From: Colias croceus
Taxonomy: Eukaryota; Arthropoda; Insecta; Lepidoptera; Pieridae
Direction: 5' to 3'
Assembly (NCBI RefSeq): GCF_905220415.1
Contig: NC_059537.1
Span: forward strand, 12,061,593 to 12,125,592
Length of the DNA: 64,000 bases
Below the pieces are notes generated by a model. It saw only the letters and a list, made by a program, of their open reading frames with translations. It made no database searches and was not told where the DNA came from. Below are positions 1-12,500 of the stretch, piece by piece. Position 1 is the stretch's first letter. Every line of letters begins with the position of its first letter. The translations under genes were made by a program, and so were the position numbers.

Positions 1-1
1 T

Positions 2-193
2 TATCTGCTCAATACTCGACAGGCTAACAAAAACTTATCATTTGATATGGCCATAAACACGAAAAAATCTATTCATAAACATTCAAAGAATCATCAATTG
101 AGATTGATTGATACGTACAATTTTACTGACCATAAAGGGAATGATATATTTCAACAAATACCTAATAGTTTAATGGTGGATTTGGGCAATTAA
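2..193 (+). CDS. possible 3'-terminal coding exon of an upstream gene (partial)
   Basis: A reading frame is open from the left edge of the window to a TAA at 191-193, 63 codons. In sequence this AT-rich, that length without a stop is unusual. The encoded peptide is polar (rich in Asn, Lys and His) with no motif I recognise. An AATAAA at 452-457 could end its transcript, before or overlapping the next gene's start at 529. It may be the C-terminal end of a plus-strand gene that begins outside the window, or a chance frame. I cannot name a function. Confidence 0.3.
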   Translation, partial: YLLNTRQANKNLSFDMAINTKKSIHKHSKNHQLRLIDTYNFTDHKGNDIFQQIPNSLMVDLGN

Positions 194-528
194 CTTTATA
201 GGGGGCCAGAGACGGTCTTAACTTAAAATTTGTTACGGCCCGATGAGTTAAGCTATGTTGTTTTTATTTCGTTTTATAGAAATGTTTCTGGAGTAATTAG
301 GTATAGTATCTCAACAACAATGTTGTGTTCTGCGTGTAAAACGTCGATAATAATATCTAAGAATTTCAAGAGGGATTTGAGGGTTATGTAGAAAATTCAG
401 GCCAAGTAAAAAACATACATATATATGAATAATATGACAGATGGACGTTACAATAAATATAAAAAAAAATCGTATTTGTTCCATTTTTTCCGAGAAATTC
501 GTGGTGAAGCTTAAGCTAGAAGTTAGTT

Positions 529-606
529 ATGGACCCTGTTTCCGCATGCTTTATAATATTAAGTTTATGTGTAAAATTATTAATTAACGGAGAGCCCAGT
601 AATGGT
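529..606 (+). CDS. plus ABCG gene, tentative exon 1 (start codon)
   Basis: ATG at 529-531 opens 26 codons that end in phase 0 at a strong GTGAGT donor (607-612). This joins exon 2 in frame across a 115-nt intron. The encoded N-terminus has a hydrophobic stretch (ACFIILSLCVKLLI), which is unusual because ABCG half-transporters normally begin with a soluble ATPase domain. A different upstream start is possible. Confidence 0.4.
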
Positions 607-3485
607 GTGAGTGTTGATGTAACATCAATTTTGTTTTTATTAATGGTTCGATAATGGCGCGAAAAAGAAAGAATTCAAATTTCGAATTACATTCATTCTT
701 TTGTTTATTTTTTGTTTATAGATAAATGACGAAATACATGAAAGTGATGTTGTAATAAAAGTGAAAAATTATGGAGTCTGGACACCCGAAGAAAAATCTT
801 GGTGGCGGCGGACACCTTATAAACACAAAACGGTTATACTGAATGATGGTATTTAAATTCGTTTTTTAATCATAAACTTTGTAATTTTATTTAGTTTAAG
901 GAACATAGGATTTCAAATTAAAATGGTCACAGGTAAAATAACAAAAATAAAGTACAAATGAAACTGATGGAAAGTCGTTAACATATTAATTGTATAGATA
1001 AGTAATGCATGAAATAGATTTAACAAAAGTTAATTTTTAATACATATAGAAGAATAAAATATACTTATGTTAGTTTTATGTAGCATTGCGTGTTAATTAT
1101 TTTATTCTTATAAAGTTATAACCATTATAATCTTTAGTTTCAGCATGTTTTAAGACTGGCGAATTCACAGCGGTAATTGGACCAAGGTAAACAAAATATC
1201 TTACAATTACATATGTTTTATTCTTTAACCGATATACAGTTGAATTATTTATTTATTATTTCAAACACTTACCTATTTCAGTGGTGCCGGCAAAACAACG
1301 TTTCTAGTTTCCATAGCTGGTAAATGTAATCTACCGTCTTCTGGTATAATAAATGTCAACAATGTCAATGTCAACAAAATGCAGCGAGGGGTTGTGGAAG
1401 TGGTCCCGCAGTTTGATGTCTTCATGGATAGCTTGACGGTCTACGAGCATTTAGTTTTTATGGTGAGTCGAATGGAAAAAAATGACGGTTTAATTGTAAG
1501 TAGATGGAAGAAGACGGCGGTTTTAGTGAGAATTTTTGAATCCTTGGTTAAAACTTACCTATACATTCAATCAAAAATTACACAATAATATAAAAAATGT
1601 CCTGTAAAATATCAAAAGACGGGCAGTTAGAAAATATTTCTGAAATGGTTGTTTAAATCTTGATACGATATTCGAAGAATAAGTTTTAACCAAGGATTGA
1701 AAAATCAGCCCTTATTAAAACATGGATCGTTGATATTTTATTTTAAAAATTAATTAAGCTATATTATTACACACAAATCTCACGATCCGTAAAACTGTAA
1801 AGTTTAGAATATTATAATCACATCACATCTTTTCTCTTGGCCTCTTTCGAACAAATCATGTGCAATATTCCTTTTTTGAAAATGTTTTTTTTTTTATTTG
1901 CATTAACGTTATGCCTGGAAATAGAAGCGGTTTTAAAATAAAAAATTTAATTAATTATTTCACGAATATATGTTGTTTCAGACAGAAATGAAATTAGGAA
2001 GTGTTAAAAAACTACAGAATAGAAATATTCTAAAATCCTTAATCCAAGAATTGAAATTGAAGGCACTTGAAAATAATCCAATTTGTACGTTATCTGGCGG
2101 TGAAAGAAGATTATTGTCTCTGGCAACATCTGTAAGTATTTCGAATGAAAAAATTTATGAATTAATTGTTAATAATTCAGGTATATTTATTCTTAAAGGT
2201 TTTATTTTTAATTCGATTTAATCCAATTTTTAAGTCTTTGAATTTTTTTATAAGTTTTATTTTTTATATCATTGACACAGATTATACTCCTACCATAGAC
2301 AATGACTCATATACAAAGTTATAATTTCGTTATTTTTTTAGAATTTCCTTTGAATTCATTTAAAATTATTCGACGCTTTTCATTTCATTTTGTAATAAAA
2401 TAATAAATTGATAGTATGTAATTTGTTCATTGTTTCTTTTGAATTGATGGATTTCTATTGAAGTGTATTATTAAAATTGATAATTTAACAAGATTTTCAT
2501 AGTTCATTACAGTTATATTTTTTTTCGGTTTTAGTTACTATCAAGTCCTCTTGTATTAATATGCGATGAGCCAACCACAGGTCTGGATAGTTACAATGCT
2601 TTACTAGTAATTGGCGTTTTAAAGAAACTCTCAAAAGGCGGGAAAATAGTCATATGTTCTGTACATCAGCCATCTTCGGATTTATTCAAAGAGTTCAACT
2701 CTGTGTGTTTGATGTCGGAGGGAAAATTGGTGTTTCATGGAACACAGCGGGAGTGTAAGGAACAATTTGAGAGGTATTTTTAGTATAATTTTTACGTTTT
2801 TATCCCATTTATATGGTTAAATGACTTCTCTTTTGTAAGATACATTGTAAATGAGAATTATTTATAGAGTTTTCAAATTTCTGTTTTAATTTTTTTCGGA
2901 TAAACATTTTCTCTTAATTGTGCTTTTGCTGAAATATTATTGGGTAGGTACGTTGATTTTATTGCAATATTTTTTGTGGTTGTACGTAAATTGACAAAGT
3001 TATATAAATTGCTATATATAGCATGCCTTGCTTTAAACAATAGGTAGGTAGGAATAGAAAAAAAACTTAAGTAAAAAATTATGGGTGCCGATTATTTGAT
3101 TCTACTTTTGATTAAATGATAAAGAAGTTTTAATATGACAAATAAAAATATGAAAGAAATGTTTAATTAGAAACTAAAGGTGCCGCTCGCGCTACAGAAA
3201 ACTTTAATTTTAATAGCAAATTAAGGTGCTACATATTAATGGAGAATATTAATAAAAATGATATTTTAGCGGAAACGCTCGCGAGCGGAAACAAAACGAG
3301 TTATAATTTTTTTTATTGTTTCTTCAAATTAAGCAATATGCTACCGAGAAGAGTTTAATGTTGTAATCTATACATATAATAAATCTGTAGAAGGGTCAAT
3401 TCTGTACATTGAAAATATTGAAAAAATAAATAGCAGGGGGTGTTACTGGATCGATACCAAACCCAAATATGTGATTAAAAAAATT

Positions 3486-3530
<45 letters not shown>

Positions 3531-6500
3531 ATGTGAAGGCATCACGTGAAAACTAGCGGTTCGATTTCGATGAAACTTGGTATAATTATACCTTATTATC
3601 CTGGGCGTAAAATAGGATACTTTTTATCCTGGAAAAATACGTAGAAAAAAATTAATCTTAATTTTTCAGTTTTATCCATAGACGTTGTTCCGTAGAACCG
3701 CGAACACACGTTGCGTATTATTATAGGCCTAGCCGTATTTGGGAATTGGGTCCAATAGATATTTATAAGATGTTATTGACAGAGGTACCTACTCAAAATG
3801 GAGAAATAACCATCCACGCGAAGACCGACATCCGCGCGGACGGAGTCGCGGGCGGAAGCTAGTTATTAATAAAAATATACTATTATTACGAAATACGTAG
3901 GTACTTTCATCTTTCTTATCTATACTAACATTATAAAGCTGAAGAGTTTGTTTGTTTGAACGCGGTAATCTCCGGAACTCCTGGTCCGATTTGAAAAATC
4001 CTGTCGGTCATAAATGGTATAAAATTTAGATTACTATCAATTTGTGTGTGTCTGTGTGTGTGTGTGTGGCTATGAAACCGTTTCGTTATAAATTTAATAT
4101 TTGGTATTTATCTCGTTTGTTTATAATATATAGTAGGTAGAGTTTATTTTTATACTTTATACCTATACTAAAATAAAAACATTTATTGTCGTAGTCTGAA
4201 CATTTTTTTTTTTAATTTTCATGTGGTATGTACAATCATACAAATTAAGTACATTTACAAAAAAATCCATTTGATGAAGAAGAAATATATAAGCTGCTAA
4301 ATGCTATTGTTAATGTGAATGTCATTATAATTTAATTATTGTTTATATATTGACCTTTAAATCCTGCTTTGTTAAATTTATTCTAGCACCGAATTCTTTT
4401 TGAATGCATAATATATAACTTTTGAATAATTTTGTATTGATTATACATACTTGTTTATGTTTATTATGTATATTTACTTATTTAATGCATATAAATGGGA
4501 AAAGGAAGACAGGTTTTAAATTTTTTTCTATTTACAAAGTCAATCATGAATATTATCTAAATGCAAATTCTAAACTTAAAGCTTTAAAAAAGCATTTCAA
4601 AATCGATTGTCTATTTTATAGATCTATTTTACCAGTAGAAAGGAATTTAGGCATTATATAATGTTAAAAATTGTATTAATAATGTAATTAATACCGTGGA
4701 TAAATAACCTCATGTAGAAGAAAGAGCGGGTCTTCTTGACACAGGTTTTCTCTTAAAATTACCATGAGGAGGGTCCTCATGGTAACTCTCACTCCGTATT
4801 CTGTAATGTTGTTTACGAAATAAACCATTCTGGTTCTATTTATGTTAAAATTGTGACACATTCCAGGGTAAACCTCAGATGTCCAGTTAACTTTAACCCA
4901 GCGGAGTTTTACATTAGAGCCGTATCAAATACCAACAGGTGTATAAAAGAAATTATGGAAAATAACCGACACCCTTCGGTTTTTGGTAAAACCGGTTCAC
5001 TGACAGTGCCGCAGATACACACGTGAGTTTACATTGTGTCGGAACGATATAATGTCGTGTAGGATTTTTCTTTTGTCGTGTGATTGTAGCTTTTTGATGT
5101 AAAGGGGCAAAAAAATAAAAATAATATAAATTTTTAATACTTATTATGAATAAAAATATTTTATTATTAAATATTTTTTTGAGAATTATTATAAATAATC
5201 TTATTTTGTAATTTTTCCTCGTTTGTTCCTAATAATAACGCATTCGATTGACTTAGATTAAACGTACTAAGTGTATGTATTCATTAATAATAATTAATAT
5301 TATTATAACTCTTATTATACATTTGCATCAATTTTCATCCAAATAGATTCAGACCTTTTTTATATAAATCGTACGTACGGTCGTTATTTACACACTTAAC
5401 TTACCTCTTACGGATAAGAAATGAAATATAAAATACGTACATACTGTATACAGGTGTGCATGCGTGTTTTCTAGGCACATTTATTCAGAAAACTATAATA
5501 AAAAATTTCATATCTACCTATGCATAGAAACAGATACTGTCGTATATTTTCCGTTACTTTTATAGCCTTTATAGCAAATGTAATAAAAAACTCGACCGGA
5601 AATCAAATACAACCTACACGTGCTCTACGTCATCTAATTAAGTTTAAAAAATAAATAATTCCAATAATGATTTTTTATTTATTTTAGATGCCAAAGAAAT
5701 TGGTTTAAACAAGTGCAATTAATGATTTGGAGGTCTTCTCTATCTTTAAAGAGAGAAATGAAAAACTATGTGTTTCAGCTGTTTATTTGTACGGTGGGTA
5801 ATTTTTGTTAATTATATGAAAGACTAGATTTCCGCGCGCGGCTTCGCCCGCGTTTTCAAAGGAAAACCCGCATAGTTCCCACTTCCCATTCACATGGGAT
5901 TTCCGGGATAAAACCTATCCAAGTTAATCCATGTTAATCCAAGTTACCCTCTATATGTGTGCTAAGTTTCATTGTAATCGATTCAGTACTTTATACGTGC
6001 AAACCATACCTACATACAAACCTTTCCTTTTTATAATATTAGTATTGATAGTATAGATAAAGTTAAACCCGAAATTTTGTGTGAGTGTTTCGGGTCATTT
6101 GTAACAGGATGGCGGTTCTACAGGGGTCTTAGTACGCAATGACAAAAAGAAAAATGATGGTCAGAACGCTGATACCGGATACCTTAAGATACTGTAATAT
6201 TTTATATAAGAGAATCTTAACATAAAATATTTTGAAGAAGTATTTTTGTAAGTGAAAGTTACTCATTATAATTTATACCTACTTATCTAAGAGAGTCTCA
6301 TCTTTTGAATTTCCTACTCGATTATCATGATATTTTTTGGTTGGCAAAAACCCCTTAATATAATATATATTCAGCCTAGAGATAGACAGACAGACAGACA
6401 GACAACGAAGTCTAAGTACTAGGGTCCCGTTTTACCGCTTCGGTACGGAACCCTAAAAACTACATCAGCCTGATTAGTTCCCACTCTAACCGGTAGCGAC

Positions 6501-9500
6501 ATTTATTGGTTCTAAGGAATTTTAAATGCCTATTTTTATGATAACGTAGCAATTATTATATTGAATGCTAAGTGGACTTGTCTGTTGAATTGCTTACAAG
6601 AACTCATTAAAATCTTTCTGAACGTAAATGATGTAACGATTTTTATTTATTGCATAAAAATAATAATGTTAAAAAAAATGTAGTTAACATAACTAGGATC
6701 GGTTGGTGGTCGAAATTCCTTCGCATTCTAACAATTCTGAAATGAGTCAGCTAAAAATATGTGATATAAATTTGCATAATATTATGTTGTACGAATAGAA
6801 TATTAGTATTTATGCTATATTTATAAAGAACCCACAGAGATGACCCACGTAAAGATGCATAAAAACTTAACTTGAATTTTCAATAAAGGCTGTTAATATA
6901 GGTTGTAGGTACCTATAGGCTAATATAGGCTGTTTAATATAGTTCTGAATACTGAGTATATAAGTTATAATCAACTGTATTACTGTTTAGGGTTCTATAT
7001 ATAGGATACAAATTGACTAACATGCCGCCCGAGTTAAATAAAAAAGCTTTCAACGTGACATAATTTCCTATAGCTTAACAAATACTTAACAAATAAATAG
7101 CTTAACAAATACTTACATATTTTAATATTAGTATGAACAATTTGTTTGAATCCTTTTTGAAGTGACTTCTTTAGGCGTGTTGAGAGTAAAATTTCAAGGT
7201 CATAGCAATAGGTACCGTCACCGTCACGCCATGAAGTAAGGCGACGATTTTCGTATCATAGAATAAAAAAATTTCGTACCATAGAAGTATCACTTCTGAC
7301 ACGTATGCTCGGTTCTTTTTTGTGTATGTATAGATTACATTATGTATTATTTTCCTGTGTGTATGTATAGATTTATACGTTATGTATTCCTTTTCAGCTG
7401 ATATCCTCCATAATAATAGGCACATGTTACGTCGGTATCTCGGGGCGGACACAGCGCGGCGTCCAAGACATGAGAGGGTTCCTCTGGCTCATGTGTTCGG
7501 AGGTCTCTTTCAGTCTGTCTTATGTCGCGTTATATGCGTTTGAGTTTGACCTCGTGCTGTTGAAGAGGGAGGTGGGAGTGTATAGTGCTTCGGCTTTCTA
7601 TGTGTGCCGGTTTTTGACGTTGGTGAGTAATCTACACTAATATTATAAAGAGGAAAACTTTGTTTGTTTGTTTGTTTGATTGTAATGAATAGGCTCATAA
7701 ACTACTGGACCGATTTTAAAAATTCTTTCACCATTCGAAAGCTACATTATCCACGAGTAATATAGGCTATATATTATCACGCTAAGACCAACAGGAGCGG
7801 AGCCACGCGGGTGAAACCGCGCGGCACAACTAGTGTTTAATAATTTTTTAATGTGTAAAATTTCAATGCTGATTTCTCTATGCTAGGCATCATGTGTACG
7901 GAGATCATACGGGTGTACCGTTCTTTGTATCGTTTTCGTTGATTCTTTGACAAAAATTGAAGTAGCTTGAAAAAATAATTATGTGTGCGAAAATTGTCCT
8001 AAAAAAAAAGGATTTGCTAGTAGGTATTCTATAATTACAATAACTTTACAAAAGATAAAGAGGATTTTTTATTTATATTCGTAAAGTATTTTAAACGAAA
8101 AATTGGTGAAAGTAATAGTTTTTGCATAGGTATATATATTATATTAAATAAGTAAGACTATGGTGTACACTAGTCTTATCATTTCATAATCGAATAACAG
8201 TTTTATATAAACAAGCCAGCTCATTAGTAAAATAGAAACACCATGGATTGCGCTAATTGCCGCGTGAATACATGAATGTTTTCAAATAACAATAATGATT
8301 ACAATACCATAATACTATTTTAAATTTATAAAGAATAGAAAAAATTTGATCACGAGGCGGGACTCGAACCCGCATCCTTTCGCGCCAAACCGGGGCGGAT
8401 GCCTAACCAACTCAACTTACATATAAATATTATTATCTACTACATAGGTACTTATTCTACTATTTCTTACCACGAACTATCCAAAAAACAAAGACCATAG
8501 AATTCAGTTTAGCCACTGTTGAGTCATGAGTGGTCCATTCAAATAGGTACTTATTACAACTCCATTTTTTTAGAATACAGACAAAAAATTATTACCTATT
8601 AATAAATATATATCTTGACAAAACAAAGCACAGTTAGAAAAGTTGTATAACAAAAAATATTGATTGAATACACAGTATTTCGGTTCAGCATCTACTAAGT
8701 AGATTTTTTTTATTTGAACAGCAGGTGCGGATTAGTTAGTAGCTTACCTACGCTTGTCACTTGTCAACCCACATTGTTATTTACTATACAGCATGTTCAT
8801 AAAATAACACGCCTACAGAAGATAAGCAGTAAATGGAATTATTTTACCGCTATAAATAAGTTTAGATAGAAAGAATTCCATTTAAATTCCTTAAAATACT
8901 GAAGTTACATTTGTCTCTACTATTTTTAGCATATCGACTTGTTTAATCAGAACCATCAATTTTACGGAAATTATAATGTCTATTTGTTTTATAAATTATT
9001 ATATAATCATTAAATTAATAAACAATGACACAGTCTCTCGTGTATTGTGAATTTTTTTATATCATTAATATTCAATTTTTAAGTAGATAGACTCTATTTT
9101 TAGGACACGCTGTATCAATAATTGAAACAAATTTATCTCTTGGACTCAAATCTGTCACTTTTACACTTGATTACAATAATTTATTAAGAAATCAGGTTGC
9201 CGCGAGCTCTATTTTAATGAAATCATCATTAGGATAGGACGATATTTTGTATTCTTATTTATATTAAATACAATTCAATAATTACATAATAGTAAATTAT
9301 AACTGTTCTTTCTACTTATCATAAAATTAAAAATCTATAATTAAATTACATGTAATTAAATAGTAATGCAATCTATTTGCTAGACTTTCTCATCATGATT
9401 TGCTACATCAAGTATTCACGCTAGCAATATTGGTTTGACACGTATCATTTATCATATGAAATGACGGCTCCCCGCGATGCAATGTACTTAAATTAAGACT

Positions 9501-12500
9501 AGAATATGCATTTTCATTGCAGCTTGATAAATAGTAGATACTGCGTATATTTACATGAACTTTAAACTTAAGGTATATGTAAAATATCGACCTTATAAGC
9601 CATTGCTAATATTATAAACAAGAAAGTTTTTCTGTAGTCTCGTCTATATTTAACGCGGGCTTTCATACCACATGACCGATTTCGATGAAATTTGAATTGT
9701 ATGTCTATATTTCATAACAATATAATTCAAGTTTCACAGCTAAACCACATGACCGATTTCGATGAAATTTGAATGATAACATAATTGAAGACCCAGTGTC
9801 AAACATAACCTATTTCTTTATAAAACATTGACTTCTTAAGTAGAAATAGGGGATGAAATTGTATGAGCGTGGTTTTTAGGAAGGCACAGCCTACTACTTA
9901 TAAGAAGGCATATCTACCTACTTATAAGTATTCAGTACAGATCAGAAAGGTGTGATTATATATTGTCTCTTTCCGACAAAAAAACTGATTCGAAATGGAA
10001 TTAATAATATTATGTGACTCAACATCGATTATCCTGTTGATAGATTTAGTTTAATTGGCCTGTCATTTCGTTGCCATCTTGATTTGGTTTTCGCGTGAGC
10101 GTTACAGCCGATAAAAACAAACTAAACTCTTTAGTAGATCAAAATTAAGAGATCATTACTAGTAGATACCTATCCTATATCATACCCAATATACAATGGT
10201 TTTATATCTATAAAAAGTATGTTTATAAATTATAGATATTCAATATAGGTAATAATTAATATTACAAATAGAATTTAAATTATATTTTTTAACTAGCTTT
10301 ACGTCGCCTGCTTCGCTCTTGTATTCAAAGGAAAACCCGTATAGTTCCCGTTCCCGTGAGATTTTCGGGATAAAAACTATCCAATGTGGATTAACAGTTA
10401 CTCTCTTTGCGAGTGCCAAATTTCATAAAAATCGGTTCAGCAGTTTTTCCGTTATGCACTAACAAACAAACATACAAAATTTCGCATTTATTATGTTATA
10501 AAAATTGAATACCGGTAATGTTTCTGAGTACTCAATGCTTCGATATTGGATAAGTCAGAGTCTGGTATAGTTACTTCCGTGTCTATACCATTAGCAAGGC
10601 AATTTATTAGTGCGCTAGTGTAAGTGGCGTCTTAAAAGCACTTCTGTGTATTTTGTACAGAATTGTACAATCAATTATTTCCATTTTAGTCTACTGTTTG
10701 CTTGCTGTTGTAAAAGGAAGCATGTTTGAAGTCATTCGATTAGTCTTGGGTTTTGAAACTGAATTAAATTATTCTGAATTAAATTATTAAATACAAGAAT
10801 TTCCTATTTAAATTAATAAAATTCATATTTCATTTCATCTCAACTACTTTGTTAACAATTTACCTATATGCACAAAGACAATTAGAAACTAGCATAAAGT
10901 CAAAAATGTAAAAAAAAAATATTTTTACGAACGAAAACGCTCACTCCAATTCATTATCTTTTAATTGATTCGTAAACCTTCTAAATTCTAAGTTCTAAAT
11001 TAATATAAAATTTATATATAAAATACAAAATATTACTTATTCCACAGATGCCTCGATGCCTAGTATGGCCAGTTGCTTACGTCATTATAGCCACACTCGC
11101 TATCGAGCTGCCGGATCACATTTTGACAGCTGTCAAATTCGCTGCAGCTCTTATTATAACGGCAATAGCTTCTACAGCTTATGGTAAGTAAAATGTATTG
11201 AAAATCTAATATTAGATCTCGAAAGAAAACTTTGATAAGCAAAAAAAATATCAGTAAAGAAATACCATTGTGTAACTTGACTAAAATATTTTTTTAATGA
11301 AAATAACTATTTTTAGTTTAGCCGCAACACAAAATTAATAGACTGCACATTACGTAGGTACTCAATGTTTTTGCGAATGTTTCTTATGAACTTCCAATTT
11401 TATTTCAATCATGTCTGCAGGTTAATTAAAGTTCGTCGAAAATTGATTATTTTAGTTTGTAATTAAAATAACTGGACCCAACGCTTATTAAAATAGTTGA
11501 CTTCATTCTTCATCATTTTTTTTCAATTCTTCAAAGTTGCTTATATTGCAAAATATGTATTTCATATTTAGATAGAGAATATTCTAGGTCTTGGTATGGG
11601 AGCTCTATTCATTTCTACTGGAGTAATGGGTGACGTCATGCCTTGCGCTGACCTGCCGCTATTCATAATGTCGGGAGCTTTTCTACGCTTATCATCGCTT
11701 CCTATCTGGCTGTATCCTTTGAAGTATTTCTCGCACTTTTACTATGGTATGGACGCCATTAGTAACATTTATTGGAGGCAAATTGACGAAATTGGTAAGC
11801 TTGTTATTTTATTTCTTTGTAGGTTAAGTAAGTTACTAGAAGATATTATGCAAAATACATGTTATATGGAACGGGGCTTTATTAAACTATTTCTTCTGGA
11901 CTATGAATATAAGACTAGAACCTGTCGTTTTATTTTCCATTTTTATTAATTACTGTATTACAGATACAATTAATTTACTACAAAAGACAAAATAATACCT
12001 ACTTCCTTCTTACTACTTGCATATTTTGAATTTTCTAATTTAAATAGACAAATGCATGAACTTATTCTATAGCGAATGTTCTATCAAATATTATAAACGC
12101 ATAATCATAACCCATAAATTATATCCAAACAGCCACCAATGAATTTTCTTCAATAAATAATACCGATCACACTCGATAAATTATAGACGATAAAATACGC
12201 GCCTACAGTTGACATAATATCACTAAATAGATGCATTTTAAGATAGTTCTTACAATATAAAATAAAAGCCCACACAAGGCTGTCGTCAGAATAGATGAGA
12301 TAATGATATTTGTGGAAGCTATGTATTAAATTGGGCTGAGAATGTGAGGTTAGAACCGGTTCTCATGGGCTATAATTTTGTTACCACAGTGCCTTTTTTG
12401 CCGATTGTCTTGGTAAAAATAGATGTAAAATAAAGTTCCGGACGTTACCTTGGACTTGATAGCTCAGTTCGTTTTTTGTTCACTCTTTTATTGTGTACAA

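Noticed and set aside
3488..3530. CRISPR-like regular repeat
   Set aside because: It is a plain GTCT microsatellite inside a Helitron-like element; there are no spaced repeats of CRISPR type anywhere in the window.
8350..8422. Functional tRNA gene
   Set aside because: The T-arm is perfect, but no complementary acceptor strand could be found; more likely a SINE head.
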